Origin: Cacajao melanocephalus | Taxonomy: Eukaryota > Chordata > Mammalia > Primates > Pitheciidae | Length of the DNA stretch: 64,000 bases | Direction: 5' to 3' | Assembly (NCBI GenBank): GCA_963573385.1 | Contig: CAUYLG010041472.1 | Span: 31,912-95,911, forward strand | In this document: positions 1 to 42,488 of the stretch, in pieces | How positions within the stretch are numbered: the first letter of the stretch is position 1 | How the letters are laid out: the number at the start of each line of letters is the position of its first letter | Made by a program: the position numbers and the translations under genes | Notes under the pieces: model-generated | Told to the model about the DNA's origin: nothing | Databases searched by the model: none | What the model saw: only the letters and a program-made list of their open reading frames with translations

Positions 1-23910
<23,910 letters not shown>

Positions 23911-24228
23911 GACAGATACATTCTAAGGGAAGAGACCCATGTGCTTGTCTTACACTGTATAAGCAAGCCTCTTCTAGCAATACTAGGTCCCACTGAGAAC
24001 CTCCCACCCTGGCATCTGGGCTCCTGATTGGCTGATGGCGCTCCTGATTTGACAAAGGAGCTTGCCTCCTTTGAATGACCTAGAGCACAGGGAGGAACTT
24101 GTCCATTAGCTTGGAATTGTGTTTTTCATAAAGACTGAGGCAAGCAAGTGCTGTGAAGTAACATCTTAGTCCCTTGGTTTGTTGTTTTTTTTTATATTTT
24201 GAGAATAAAACTTCATATAAAATTAGCC
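23911..24228 (+). other. KDM1A: KDM1A 3' UTR
   Basis: About 318 bases between the stop and the predicted cleavage site downstream of AATAAA at 24204. No repeat lies within it. A T-run at 24183-24193 just precedes the signal. Confidence 0.85.
24204..24209 (+). terminator. KDM1A polyadenylation signal AATAAA
   Basis: A canonical hexamer followed 20-35 bases later by a GT-rich stretch (CTCTGTTCCTTTGGGTTGG), as expected for the downstream element. Cleavage is predicted near 24225-24230. Confidence 0.88.
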
Positions 24229-24545
24229 CTCTGTTCCTTTGGGTTGGAGTCACATACAAGATGGGGGTGTTACTCCTTTGGAAATGCCAATTTTATCTTA
24301 TGGCAATAGTAATACGTATGTTTTCTCCACATTTAAATAAGGAGGATGTTTATATAAAGGAGAAAAATGGTTTGATCAGGTCAGAAGATGGGTAGTCCTG
24401 TAGAAGCAGTGGACTTTCTGGTCAGTGGACTAGACTTCCCCATGTTGGGGCGGGAGGAGGGGGGTGCCAAGAACATGGTTATTAGGAAACTTGATGCACT
24501 TTCAAGATAAAACACAAGAGCTGAAACAAAAAGTTTGAGCCTTTG
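24229..24545. other. KDM1A-LUZP1 intergenic gap (convergent tails)
   Basis: About 320 bases between the two predicted cleavage sites. There is no repeat or ORF of note. It contains the GT-rich downstream elements of both genes, one on each strand. Confidence 0.75.
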
Positions 24546-24560
24546 GGAGACCAGTCTGCC

Positions 24561-24566
24561 TTTATT
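24561..24566 (-). terminator. LUZP1 distal polyadenylation signal
   Basis: TTTATT on the + strand gives AATAAA on the - strand. It is followed on that strand by CTTTTTGTTTC and TTGTGTTTT, a good U/GU-rich downstream element. The resulting 320-bp gap to KDM1A agrees with the human gene spacing I remember. Confidence 0.75.
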
Positions 24567-24735
24567 CCTGATTTCCTCCATGGGTATGTGCTAACTAACT
24601 TCCCAATTCTGCTAAAGGTGATGGTGTACATTTTGGGAAGTATTACATACGATGATCAAGGGCTTAAGCAACTTAGGTGGTTTAACAGATTGCCACAAAC
24701 TTAGTGGCTCTTTAAAAAAGCAGCAGAAATCTGGC

Positions 24736-25031
24736 GGCCGGGTGCAGTGGCTCACGCCTGTAATCCCAGCACTTTAGGAGGCTGAGGTGGGTGGATCACA
24801 AAAGGTCAAGAGATTGAGACCATCCTGGCCAACATGGTGAAACCCTGTCTCTACTAAAAATACAAAAATTAGCTGGATGTGATAGCACATGCCTATGGTC
24901 CCAGCTACTTGGGAGACTGAGAGGCCGGAGAATCGTTTGAACGTAGGAACGGGAGGTTGCAGAGAGCCAAGATCGCACCACTGTTCCAGCCTGGTGACAA
25001 GAGTGAGACTCCATCTCAAAAAAAAAAAAAA
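24736..25031 (+). mobile_element. Alu SINE, full length, in LUZP1 3' UTR
   Basis: GGCCGGGTGCAGTGGCTCAC head, both monomers, and a 13-base A tail. It lies antisense to LUZP1. The GAGACCATCCTGGCCAACATGG segment suggests an Sc/Sx-type copy. Confidence 0.95.
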
Positions 25032-25851
25032 GCCAACGAAATCTGTTCTCCTAAAGAAGTTCTGGATGCCCAGAGTCTAAATGGGTCTGCAGGGCTGCAT
25101 TCATTATGGAGGCTCTCAGAGAGGAGAGGATCATTTCATTATTTCCTTGCCCTCTTCAGCTTCTAGGGATGTTGTTCCTTGGCATGTGGCTCCTTCCAGT
25201 CTCTGCTTCCACCTCCATCATCACATTGCCTTCTCCTGTAGTCAAATCTTCTGTCTCCCTCTTAAAAGGATACCTACTACCTGTTATTGATTGACTACAC
25301 TTAAGGGCCTAGATCATCCAGGATGATCTCCCTTATCCCAGAATCCTTACCTGCAAAGTCCCTTTTGCCATATAAGGTAAAAACATGTTTCATGGCATTC
25401 CTTCCCAGGGGCTCCTAACAGATAAAAACTGTTACTACAAATGCATGTGATGTCCCTTAAATGCGGTTTTATTCTTAGTATGAGTTAAGGGATAATATGT
25501 ATATTGGTGGTCTGATTGATTGGAAGATGAAGATAGAGGCTTTCTCCCCTTGTCTTAGAGTTAGTGACAGTAATAGAAAGAATCCACACACCAGATCAGA
25601 GCAAGTGGCAGAACTGATGAAAAGGTGACAGCACTGCACAGTGCACAGTGCATGGACCTTGGCATACACCTGCATTTGAATCTCAGCTCAACGTTGTACC
25701 CACGGGGATTAGCTAGGGTATCTAATCCAGGGTAGGTCTTTTAAGAGTATTTGTTTTTTAAACAGAAGGCATAGGCAGCTTGAGAGAGAGAGATGACTCT
25801 TTCTGGCAACAGTGGACAAGCCTAAAAATTAAATGTTGCGAAAAATATTGC

Positions 25852-25884
25852 TGATTGATGATTGATTGATTGATTGATTGATTA
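25852..25884. repeat. (GATT)n tetranucleotide repeat
   Basis: About eight GATT units, the first interrupted (GATTGATGATTGATTG). Within the LUZP1 3' UTR. Confidence 0.95.
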
Positions 25885-26105
25885 TAACTCTAGCTGAGTT
25901 GTGTGGGTCCTATGCATGTCCTTTTCCAAACCTCAGTTAATGTTTCCAGTCCTTATGGTATCAGTAACTGGTTAGGTAAAATACCCAATTTTAAGTATCA
26001 TACAACGAAATATACTAGAGCTGCGCCAATGCACAGAAAACATACATAGGGATGACATTAACAAATCAGGCATCACGGACTCAGAGTATATGGAAACGAG
26101 GGAGC

Positions 26106-26111
26106 TTTATT
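26106..26111 (-). terminator. LUZP1 candidate proximal polyadenylation signal
   Basis: AATAAA on the - strand (+ strand TTTATT), followed by a moderate GU-containing region. Use of this site would cut about 1.5 kb, including the Alu, from the 3' UTR. Whether it is used is unknown. Confidence 0.4.
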
Positions 26112-28559
26112 GGTTACATATTGTACTGCAGCGCCAACAGAGAGCATTAGAGCCAGAGGATACATGCAGACAGGCAGCTCCAACTAGACACATGCACCCA
26201 AGGAGCCCTGAGCCACTGCTCACAGCTTTGCCCTGGTTTCCAGCGACAGGTTCCAGCCTCCTTGGTCCCATGCTTGAAGCAGGAATGTAGAAGCTGCTGC
26301 ACTGAGACTCCAAGGGGCAGGGGTGAGACCAGGGCACCTGCCTGAGCGAGTAGGTGTGGACCAACAGACCGCCCCCAATAAAGGGGCCTATAATGCAATA
26401 ACAGTTTATTTGAGGGCTACCTTTTAGCCCTCCCAATCTTTAAAATACAAAAAAATAGACTTTATTCTCTTAAAAATACATTCCATTCAGTATATGTTCT
26501 GAGCTGTGAAGCAGCAGGAAAATAGGGCCCCTTTCCTATGATCTTAGGTGTGAGGCTTTGAGGAGAACCCTGTTCCCCACTCGGGGTATTCAAAAAATAA
26601 TCCCTAAAAGCAGCTCTTCTGTCCAAAGCAGTCTTGTCAGAGAAATAAAACCTCATGATAAGATAGCCAGGGACCCAGTCTCTGGGTCCCTATTCCTTTA
26701 TTGGGAAGTGGTAGCACTTGGCACTGATCCACCAAATATATAAAAAGAAAGAACTAAAACTGCCCCAGGACAACAAGTCCAAGAACACTGTAGCACCCCT
26801 CGCATCCCTAACACTCCAATGAGGGGGGTGATTTATGTGCAAGCTTGCCTGCAGCTGAGGGTGGGGTGGCATCCTTGACCCCACTGCAGATCCCTTTAAC
26901 CCACACTGTGACTCTTTTTCCTTGCCACCCAAAAGCAAAAAACAGCCACAGCTTCTTTATCCACCTGCTGCTTTCTCTGGTTTAGTATCAGAGTGGCCCA
27001 AAAAAAAAAAAAAAAGCAGGTAGAGGAGATCAGCTGGTGGTATTAAGCCAGCTCCACTTCTTCCAACCAAGCAGCTCTACTGCCAGGTCCCCCGACTCAC
27101 TAGGAACCCTCCAACCACCACATACCTGCCTGTGAAATTTAAGAGCCAAGCTGCAGAAGAAACTTGTCATAAAAGTGGGTTTGTTGACTGGGGTAGTGGG
27201 AATATTTGGCTTGATTACACAACTATTCAACTACCGGGTCTCCCCTCTACTTGGAAGCTTCCTCCAGGACCCCTGATGATGAGGCCTGGGTCCAAACAAT
27301 CACACCTCAGTTGCTTTTCAGAAACATGCCTTCCAACTTTGGGATTTTGAGAGCCGGCCTTGCCAGCCACTGGAAGCCCAGAGAAACTGAGCCTCCAGCT
27401 TTTACTTGCTATTACAATGTTATTTTCTGCAATGCTGAGGACATTTAAAAATAAAATCTATCTAGAAAGTATGCAGATCAAAGAAACAAAATATCCTGAA
27501 GTAACTGTTACAATCAAATCCTATTGCACTCAGATTTCAAGATGGTAGCCCCAGCAAAAGGGCATCACAGCTGTCCCTCTTCCACAGAGCATTTTGAGTA
27601 GCAGCAGATGTTGGTGCTGCTGAAACGTGGAAAGATCCAGACTTTGGCACCAGGAGCTACAGCACCAGAATCCAGGGCTCCAACACCCAAAGACAAGAAT
27701 TATTGGCGAGATCTTTTTAGGCATGGTTTAGCGCCCTTCTGTTTCCATCAGCAGAGAAGAGCCACAGACTTACTAGTTTCCTATAGCTTCAGTTCACCAC
27801 CACAGAGTGACTTCCTTTGAACTCTAAAGGTTGCCAACCAGTGAAGGAGAACGGCAGAGAGGCTGCAAATGAGAGACTGCAGCCTTGAGTGAGCTAGTTT
27901 CTGGCCAGTGAGCCAGGAGAAGCAGCAGGAAGAGATCTTGGAAACAGCATCTTGAGCATCAGAGGTGGGGATGTGGAGAGGAAAGGCAGGCCACATGACA
28001 ATGCCTTTAGATTGACGAAACTCTAGAAAACAAGTATGAGCAATAGATTCCTGTCCCTGAAAATAAGGTAGGTGCTCCCCAAGCCTCCTCACTGCCAAAT
28101 CTGATGCAGACAAGGGCAGAATGAACATGGTTCCCATGCTGAGTGGAGGCAGAGAAGATAAATTCCTCTGGAGGAAGTCTTGAGTCTTCCTCTTGCCAGG
28201 AAATTCATAGGAGATGCACAGGAACAGAAGATACACAGACTTGGGTACTTTACATAACATGCAGACTCCCAGAAAGCCAGGAGACACCGGGTGGCGCTGG
28301 GCAAGGCTGATGCCACAAAGAGCCTCACAGACCATCTGATCTAATCCCTTTACATTGTAGACTGGGAAACAGGCCCGGGGAGCTTCTCTGAGCTCATCCC
28401 CATGAGATTAAAACATGGGGAAACTAGAAAACAAGGCCCAGAAAAACAATGAAGGGCAGGAGGGAAGAACCCATGTGGATGATACCTTCCAAAATCAGAA
28501 ATCATCCCATACTATTAAGGATGGTGAAAACAGAACCTTAGGATACCGATTTGGTGCCC

Positions 28560-28665
28560 TTAGAGATGATCCATTTCAAATAACTCATTTTACAGATAGG
28601 GAAACTGAGGCTCCAAGAAGACAATGACTCACCCAAGGTCACACAGCAAGGAAGTAAAGCCATGG
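28560..28665 (-). mobile_element. MIR fragment
   Basis: TTTTACAGATAGGGAAACTGAGGC then CCCAAGGTCACACAGCAAGG is the reverse complement of the conserved MIR core. It lies within the LUZP1 3' UTR. Confidence 0.8.
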
Positions 28666-30023
28666 GGAAAAAAAAATCCAGCTTACCAACTACTAGTTTA
28701 ATGTTCTCTCATTCTGAGAGCAATAGTGTCTGCTTCATAAAAACAGCCTTTGAAAGGGGATCCCTTCTTTGAATTGAGAGAATGCTACCGAAAAAGCAGT
28801 GCCAAGAATATACTTTTCAACTTCCCCATTTCAATGGTATAAGGAACCTAACTAATTTATTTATGTGGCTTTCTGAAAGGTCTGCTGCATTTTGAACTAT
28901 ATAAACCTGAGGCCATCAATGGGTATGCATGTATCACCTCTCCTCCAACGAAGTCATCATGATAGTCGACTTGCAGAAATCCCGGGCCCACTTGCGTAGG
29001 AATGCATCAGCGGGGTAAAGTGCGATGCCCCCTCCATGGGGGATGGAGAAGGAGGAACAGGAGGGAGTAGTCTTACAGTCCATCCCTCTCATGGAGATAT
29101 TGCTTGTGCAGTGACTAAAGGGGAGTCACTTCGGGTCTGCTTTCCCCTTTACTGGGCACTTACTAGAAGGCAGAGTATGCTGGGTCAGGCCTAGCTTAGT
29201 CTAGGGATTTTCCCAAGGTGGAAACAATGAAGTCAGCCTGAAGTCTCTGGAGAGAGAGCAGGTGATGCCAGCAGCATTACCGGTGCTCAGGAAAGGAGAT
29301 GCATAACGCGTGCACCTCCAGGTGCCTTTGAAAGGTGAGCAGAGAGAGCCGGGGTTGGGGAGGGATGATATCATTCCAATGCGTATCTGCATGCTCTGCC
29401 CCCAGGAAACTGGTCGGCCAGGGGGCCAGGCCAAACTTCACCCTAAAGGGTAGTCTCATAATCCTTTAGAGGCAGCACAGACCTCTTCTTTAAAAGTCTG
29501 AGGAAAAGAACTCCAAGGGGAAAGAAAAGGAAGCCCCCTAGGTGGAGCTGATGGCTGGTAAATCTTACTGAGTACTTGGGCCCATAGGGCAAATGAGGAG
29601 TAAAGTGGATATAGTGAGGAGACTGAGAAATCAGAACATTAACCACACAGACAGGGGCTGCCCTATGATCCAGAAACAAGCCACCAAGGAGCAGAGAAGA
29701 GCTTTTGATGGCTGTTGTGTGGTAGGGACTTTATCATCCCGTTTGGGGGCCAGAATGGTCCAACTACTTAAGGGATAGGGACAAGTAAAGAGAGGACTCG
29801 TGCATTGGGGAAGGCGGGGCCTGGATGACTGTCCAGCTTGTAGTCTCTGATTCCCTCTGGCCAACTGGCAAAAATTACCTGAGCCACAGCCTGGCTCTAC
29901 CACAGTTTCCCAGCCAAGGCCTTGTGTCTTGCTTGGTTAACTGGCCTTAGATCCTCCATGGGGCAGGACGGTGGAAGAGCTGAGAAGCAGGAGCAGAGGG
30001 CAGACAACAAACACCCAGCTGGC

Positions 30024-35391
<5,368 letters not shown>

Positions 35392-35510
35392 GTCTACTGC
35401 CAGCCAGTGTGGGCTCCTAGAGGCATCCAATTCCACTCAAGGGGATGAAAAATGGTTACCTTTCTCTTGGCAACCACAATCTTCTTTGGCAGCTGGAGAC
35501 CATCATCAGT
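35392..35510 (-). other. LUZP1: LUZP1 5' UTR part of the large exon
   Basis: The - strand shows an excellent acceptor, a CTTTCTTTCCACTTTCCTCTGTAG-type tract, ending at 35511. That leaves 119 bases of untranslated leader before the ATG. Earlier LUZP1 leader exons are not recognised in the window. Confidence 0.7.
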
Positions 35511-35731
35511 CTACAGAGGAAAGTGGAAAGAAAGAACATCAGTCAGCAAATGTCAAACCTGCACTTTAGCTCCCAGTTACAGAAAAGAGCTCCTATCTGT
35601 TTCTGGTGCCTAGAACACAGCAGAGGCTCAAACCCGCTGAATGAATGACCTGAATAAACCTGCAAGAAAACACTGATTCTATAGCGCCGATAATGAGTTG
35701 ATACCTAGTTTTGCCCTAATAAAGAATGTCA

Positions 35732-36283
<552 letters not shown>

Positions 36284-37319
36284 CTAAGGTTATTATTTTA
36301 AAAAAAAATATTATCTCTCATGAGCTACTGTGACTTAAAAGTGATACAAATTAACCCATGTGCTTTGCTATAAATGGTGAGCTTCACAATACACTAACGC
36401 AATCTCCCCACACCTGTTTTCAACATCTCTTCTCCCAAAAATATATTCATAAGTGGAAATCAGGTTATGAGTTGGCCCAACCCAGCCAACGGCCAGCTTC
36501 TATAAAATGTATCCTCTGGCACTGTAAAAGAAATGCCCCAGGTGTTCAGGTTGATATGGAGACTGGTTTGTTTCAAGCCACTTCACTGGGAATATATACC
36601 AAACACATAACAGTACCCCAAGGAAAGAGAGAAAGGGGAAGGTTTAGTTTTATACGTGATTTTCTCATTTTAAAAATAAGAGAAGGTATTAATAAATGTA
36701 TTTTAAACAACTTTCACGAACAGTAAGTCCTACAAAATTAAAAGCAGACAACAGACTTCCATTTTTACCAGTATGGCAAACCAGATAACCTGGAAAACCT
36801 CTAATACTATAAACATCTAAAAATACTCAATAAAATGTAGCAATCACTAAAAATGTACCGTTGATCACACAGAAAGTGACATTCCAGCTAAAACCAGAGG
36901 AAAAGAAGACTAAATGGAAAAGGATATTAAATTTAAACTGCAACTGAGCTATCCATATTAGTGTTTTGCCAGTCTCCAGAACCAAGGAGTTTTGGTTCTA
37001 ACACTCATGCAGGTATAAGAGACAAGAGTTTGGGCCCAATAGAGATGGTAAGCTGAAAATGAGACTCCAGTCCCCAATCTAAAGCAAGAACTACTGGAGA
37101 ACTACAGCTTCAGGATAACTAGTGAAAAAAGTCACCTACTGATACAGGGAGATAACAGGACCTGGGATCCATTAGGAGTTAAAGGAGGATTATCCCTAGA
37201 GAATTTATAATGTTAGACCTGCTCTCACTTGAATTCAGAATTCAAATTTATATCACCTGAGTGGTCTAGAGCCAATCTGTTCTCTGTTCTCATTGAGAAA
37301 CTAACATAAAATGGCCATC

Positions 37320-37437
37320 AAATCTACTCAGGAGACTGAAGAATTGCTTGAAATGGGGACAGAGTTGCAGTGACCTGAGATCACACCACTGCACTCCAGC
37401 CTGGTTGAAAGAGCAAGACTCTGTCTCCAAAAAAAAA
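37320..37437 (+). mobile_element. Alu right-arm fragment
   Basis: CTACTCAGGAGACTGAAG to CTCTGTCTCC and an A tail: only the second half of the 3' arm remains. Confidence 0.8.
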
Positions 37438-37735
37438 TGTATTTCCTCACAGTTCCGGAGTCCAGGAAATACAAGATCAGTGCACCAGCAGGTTTAGTGT
37501 CTGCTGAGGGCCCAGTCTCTGCTTCCAAGATGATACCTAGAATGCTGTTTCCTCACAGGGAAGAAAGAATGGAACAAAAAAGGTTGAACTCGTGCCCTCA
37601 GTCCCTTTTTTAAAGGCGCTGATCCCTAATATTACCTCCTTAAAGGTCCTACCTCTTAATGCTGTTGCACTGGGGGTTAAGTTTCAACACGAACTTTGGA
37701 GGAAACAAAAACATTCCAACCACAGAAACGATTTA
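37438..37735 (+). mobile_element. Ancient interspersed repeat, family not resolved
   Basis: TTTCCTCACAGTTCCGGAGTCCAGG through GTGTCTGCTGAGGGCCCAGTCTC to TTGCACTGGGGGTTAAGTTTCAAC follows a very common mammalian repeat pattern. I recognise the text but cannot name the family with confidence. Confidence 0.55.
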
Positions 37736-38012
37736 TAACAACTGAACCATTTCTCCGCAGAAACTTTTAAGTAGGTGGCAAGTAGAATGGACTACAGGGG
37801 ATAAGGGTGGGATTAGGAAGACCAAACAGGAGACTATTGTAATCCAGGCAAAATATAGTTATGGCCTAGACCAGGACAGTGGCAATATATGTATTCTAAG
37901 ATCATGTGACCAAGACAGTGAGAAATGGTCAGAATTCTGGCCATAGGAAGGTGCAACCAAAGGATTTGCTCTTAGACTACGTGTGAAGCATGAGACAAAG
38001 AAAGGAATTAAC

Positions 38013-38290
38013 AAGCTGAGTGCAATGGCTCATATCTGTAATCCCAGCACTTTGGGAAGCTGAGGTGGAGTTTAAGACTAGCCTGGGTGCAACACAGTAA
38101 GATCCCATCTCTATTTAAAAAAAGGTTAAAAAAAAATTAGCTAGGTGCAGCGGCACACACCTGTAGTCCCAGCTACTTGGAAGCTGAGGCAAGAAGACTG
38201 CTTGAGCCCAGGAGTTTAAGGCTGCAGTGAGCTGACTGTGCCACTGTACTCCAGCCAGGGTGACAGAGCAAGACCCTGTCTCTAAATAAA
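38013..38290 (+). mobile_element. Alu SINE, old (J-like)
   Basis: AAGCTGAGTGCAATGGCTCATATC head, an internal deletion in the left arm, CTGTCTCTAAATAAATTAATAG tail and then GATA/GACA units to 38312. Confidence 0.9.
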
Positions 38291-39244
38291 TTAATAGATA
38301 GATAGACAGATAGGAATTAAGGCAGACTCTAAGGTGGCTGGGCTGAATTTGTAGAGGGCTGGCATTATCAATTCAAATGGAGATGACCGCAGATGGAGCA
38401 GTGTGAGAGAAGATTTCCATCTGGGACATGTATATGAGATGTGTATTAGATGTGTAAGGGCCCACTTGAAATTCCTGGTAATGATTTAAAGTGAGACCTA
38501 TCAACAAAGTTCTCTCTTTTTCTCCAGCCTTGTTCAGCTGAACAGATGAAGGAACAGAGAAGCCAGCATTGGACAGAGCCAGGTGAAAGCACTGCGTAAC
38601 AAAGAAACACAACAGGGGAGCGAAGGGTGTGTGTGAGGGAGTTCACATTCACTCAGTAAAGAAGGAGGTGAAGAATAGTGAAAACATAATGGAAACTAAT
38701 GAACTAAAGGTCCCAAGGGGGCTTGAAGGATTGTTGGAATAAGACTACCAGGTGCCAGAGGAAATTAAGCCTCAAATATAGAAGATAGAAATCAGAGAGG
38801 GACTTCAAGAAACTGAAATTATGGAGGCACTGTAGTTATTGATAATGTCAAAAATGAAGGTATTAATCATAGGAATCCTGCAGGGGAGTAGGGAGAAGTA
38901 TAAAACAAGGATTGTTAGAAGAGAGAAATAATTGAGAGGTAAAGGTGTTGCAAGGGTCACTGGCATGTAAGCAGCACAAATTAACAGGAATAATGCTGGG
39001 AAGAGTGACATTAAGACAGAATCTGAAGTTGTTAGGGGCAATGACTCAGGGCATCAATCGATGACAGCAACAGTGGGGTATTAGGTAATGTCGTCCGATA
39101 AGATTACATTCAAAATTCAAGTATAAGAGTGAAGAAATGACTCCAACAATGATCCTATGAGAGAGCTTAGGGCAAAAGAAAAACAAGTGAAATTGCGCCT
39201 GGAGGAGACACCAAATGCCAATTCTCTCCAAGCCTGAGTTCTTC

Positions 39245-39278
39245 TATATAAGCTGCACTATAAGCTGCACTATAAGCC
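39245..39278. repeat. Short tandem repeat of CTATAAGCTGCA units
   Basis: TATAAGCTGCAC occurs twice and TATAAGCC once more, with a period of about 14 bases. Confidence 0.8.
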
Positions 39279-40194
39279 TAGAGCCACCAGATGGAGCCCA
39301 TGCTCAGCTCCTAAAAAACACCAACACTTCAAGGTGTTGAAAAGACCAACACCTCCCCCTTCCTACCTGGGACATTCAGATCCTGTCCACCCCGATTACT
39401 GTTCCCTGTCCATCACTCTGCTTCTCTCAGTACATCTTTGTCTGTCCTCTCATCTTTGCCTCTTTTGGTCCCCCTTCTCCTTTTCCCAGACTACTACCTG
39501 CTTCCTAATTCTCAAAAACGGAGAGGGAGAAAACCTCCTATGTTTATGTTTTAAGAAAGCTTTTCCCTTTTAAAAACGCTTGCCTTTGGCGTTCTGCCCA
39601 GTGGTACAGTTTACACCTTGTCAATTTATACACAGGGTTGGTTTGGGGGGACTTAACCAATTTTAAACCAGTAGATAGATACACAGGATCAATGTTGTTG
39701 CCATCACAGTCACCGGAAGACAAATGATATATGATGCATCTGTAAAGTACTTTAAAACGGCATATCCTCATAAATAGGCTTAAACCATTAAATTGTATAC
39801 TTGAAAGAGATGAACTTCACGATTATAAAGCATATCTCAATAAAGCTGTTAAAGAAAACCCAGCTTATCCTCAAACTGTAGCATTCTCTCAGCACATCTT
39901 ATTTTTACTAGCTTATACTATATAGTTTTCACAATCCTTTTTTCAAAAGAAGGAAACGTTAAACCTTAGTATAGCCCCATCTACAAATCATCATAATTCT
40001 GAAGTAATAGAGTCTTGGAATTATAACACTGTTTTATTTATTTGGCTTTTAGTGCCAATTTTATATGTTCTATTCAAGACTCTGAATGATATCAATCAAC
40101 CAGTACACACAGGCAGTGAAAAAGCTAAACCCAGTAAATATGTAGCAAATACTTACTGGAAACATACAGACAGAGAAAGCAGGTATTACACACC

Positions 40195-40600
40195 ACTACT
40201 TAAAACCCTCTAAAGGTCCTGACTACTGTTAGGATAAAGTCCAAATTCCCCTGATGGCATCCAAAGTCCTTCATGATCTGGCCCTGCCAGCCTCTTCATC
40301 TACATTCTCACACTCCCTCTTCCCTCTGGGCCTTCACTAGTTTGATTCCTTCTCATTTCTTCAGATCCCATTTTAGACAAGGCATCCTTCTGGAAGATTC
40401 TGGAGTGCCGTCTTCAAATCTCAATTCAGATCAGGGCCTCTCTTTTTTGCTTTCACAGTCTGCTACATGGTTCCCATCACAGAACCTATGAAGTTTTATT
40501 TACTCAATTCGTCTCTCCAACTTGTGTCACCACTGTATTCTCAGTACCCAGTAGGGAGCCTAGCACAAAGTGAATGCTGAAAATTCAATGAATTTGACTG
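40195..40600 (+). mobile_element. L2 LINE 3' region, diverged
   Basis: AAAGTCCTTCATGATCTGGCCCTGCC, GGGCCTTCACTAG and the final TCAGTACCCAGTAGGGAGCCTAGCACA follow the 3' end of L2 in sense. Confidence 0.65.
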
Positions 40601-41196
40601 ATGAGTGAGCCTCCTAATTATCAAATACCTTTGGCAATGACCATTAACAGAAAATAATAAAAATGTCCATGACCTAATCATGGATTACAAAGGAGAAAAC
40701 AGATGGCAAGAGTGACCAGACAGCACAGAATCTCAGACCCTGTGGTAATGCTCTGAATGATCTCATCCCTAGCCCTGTGCCACTTCCACAATGTCTCAAC
40801 CACAGTACCTTCCCCCTGACCTGCTGGAAGCCCTTTCTTGCAGGTCTATGCCACGCAAACAGGACATAAATACCAAAAAACACAACACTCACAGGATGTC
40901 CAGCTCTAGTTATTGGATCCCCTTATTTTAGAAACAAGGAAATGGACACAGAAGTAAATACTGTGCTTTCTCCAGCAGTTTAGCAAAGCCAAGGACTTCA
41001 GTCTCCTGACTGTATATTCAGGATTCTTCTCATTGTGCAAAATCACCTCCCTATAACCTCGTAAGCATTTTTACAAAATGAGGAGTTCTGAGCACTACTC
41101 TATAAACAAACTAACAATGACAAAAGGGTATAAGGGAACAAATAAGTACAACCATAAACAGGGCACATGCTTTCTGCAGGAATCCCAGATCTACCA

Positions 41197-41236
41197 TTTA
41201 CTTTACATGTTCTTACATTACTTTACATGTTCTTAC
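41197..41236. repeat. Two-copy 20-base tandem duplication
   Basis: TTACTTTACATGTTCTTACA is present twice head to tail, the second copy with one change at its end. A recent local duplication. Confidence 0.9.
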
Positions 41237-42488
41237 TCCACTGAGGACTTCCCTCAATGTCCATACAAAGATGGTATGGTAATCCCTGGGCATGTAAAAT
41301 GCTTAACAGAATACCTTGCACATAAGTCACAACAAACAGTAACTATTACTATTATTCTATTCAGCTTTCACAATAACCTTATGGGGCAGGGACTTTCCCG
41401 AAGTACACAGCTAGCAAGGATAGTCAGAGTGAATCCAGGTCCAATTCCAAAGTTCACATTCTTTTAAGAATACTACACTGTTTGGCCAAGTCACTGCTTT
41501 TCTCTATGCTTTAGTTCCTCTGAAAAAATAAAAGAATATCAACTCAACTACCTTACAGCAACACTATGCAATAAAGTTAGCAAAAGCACTTTGTAAAGTC
41601 CTATGCATACCTAAGGTAAGTTTCATCAGGCAGAATCCTCTCTTAAAAATAGTGATTCACTAAGATCATCCCTTCTCCCCAGGGTAAACAAGGAAATATT
41701 CTGAAAATGGGGTTAGGAGGTCACTTATCTCTGACCTTTTGGTCCTAAGCATAGCCAGAGTAGGAAATGCTTTGCTACTCCTGGATCATCAAAAAGCAAA
41801 GTAGACACCTCTCCTCCTACTGCCTCCCTTACTCTCTGTTAAGTATGTTTATACAGGCAAATTTTATTTATTTAGCAGACATTTATGGAACATCTATGAT
41901 GCACCCAGCATTTTGCCAAGATAACTAGAAAACTTCATCCTTGGCCTCTAAGGAATCATATAGATATAACCAATTAAAGAATAATGATAAAGAAGCCTTC
42001 CCTGACCACCTTACATGATATAGCACCCACCCTTTTATGTCCTATCCTCTATCCTTTTTTTTTTTCCATAGCACATTGTACCATCATACATATACACCAG
42101 AAACTCAGAAGAAGTGATTAAATGTGCCTAAGAGGTGGGGTCTGTGATGGAAATTGTTTATATTAAACCTTAGAAAAATCATAGGAAGGTTTTTAAAAAG
42201 GGAAAGACAGTCTCACTTTTTCATGCCAAATTCCCCTACATTAGTACCTAGCTCAGTTCTAAGTCACACTAGCAAGATACAGTGCCAACTGTCTCTCACT
42301 CAGGGCTCTTTCTATCAAAGCTCCTGAACCCAGTTCCAAGTGGCCCTATCCAGCATTTTGGAGGGTGGCTCTTCTTCCTGTCCTGGCAGATCAGGAAGGT
42401 CTGAAATAGAACATAATCAGGCCTGCCCTGCCCCTTCTTCCAACACAGCTGCCATGATTCACTTCCTGTTCCCGATAGTCATCTAAAG

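Larger units (their letters stand above)
24546..30023 (-). other. LUZP1: LUZP1 3' UTR (long)
   Basis: About 5.5 kb from the TGA to the distal signal, apparently without introns. It contains a sense-strand Alu (antisense to LUZP1), a GATT repeat, a MIR and a poly-A run on the + strand (27001-27015). Alternative AATAAA hexamers on the - strand at 26106-26111, 26404-26409, 26460-26465 and 26695-26700 could give shorter mRNAs. A 184-residue open frame at 27781-28335 resembles no protein I know and is treated as chance. Confidence 0.72.

Noticed and set aside
27781..28335. 184-codon open frame on the - strand in the LUZP1 3' UTR
   Set aside because: No recognised domain. It lies inside the untranslated region downstream of the true stop, and its composition looks like random translation. 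Not called as a gene without conservation evidence.
35392..35436. Fifteen-codon N-terminal extension of LUZP1
   Set aside because: It would begin at GTG, not ATG, directly after an in-frame stop. The ATG at 35391 has a good context and gives the known Met-Ala-Glu-Phe start.
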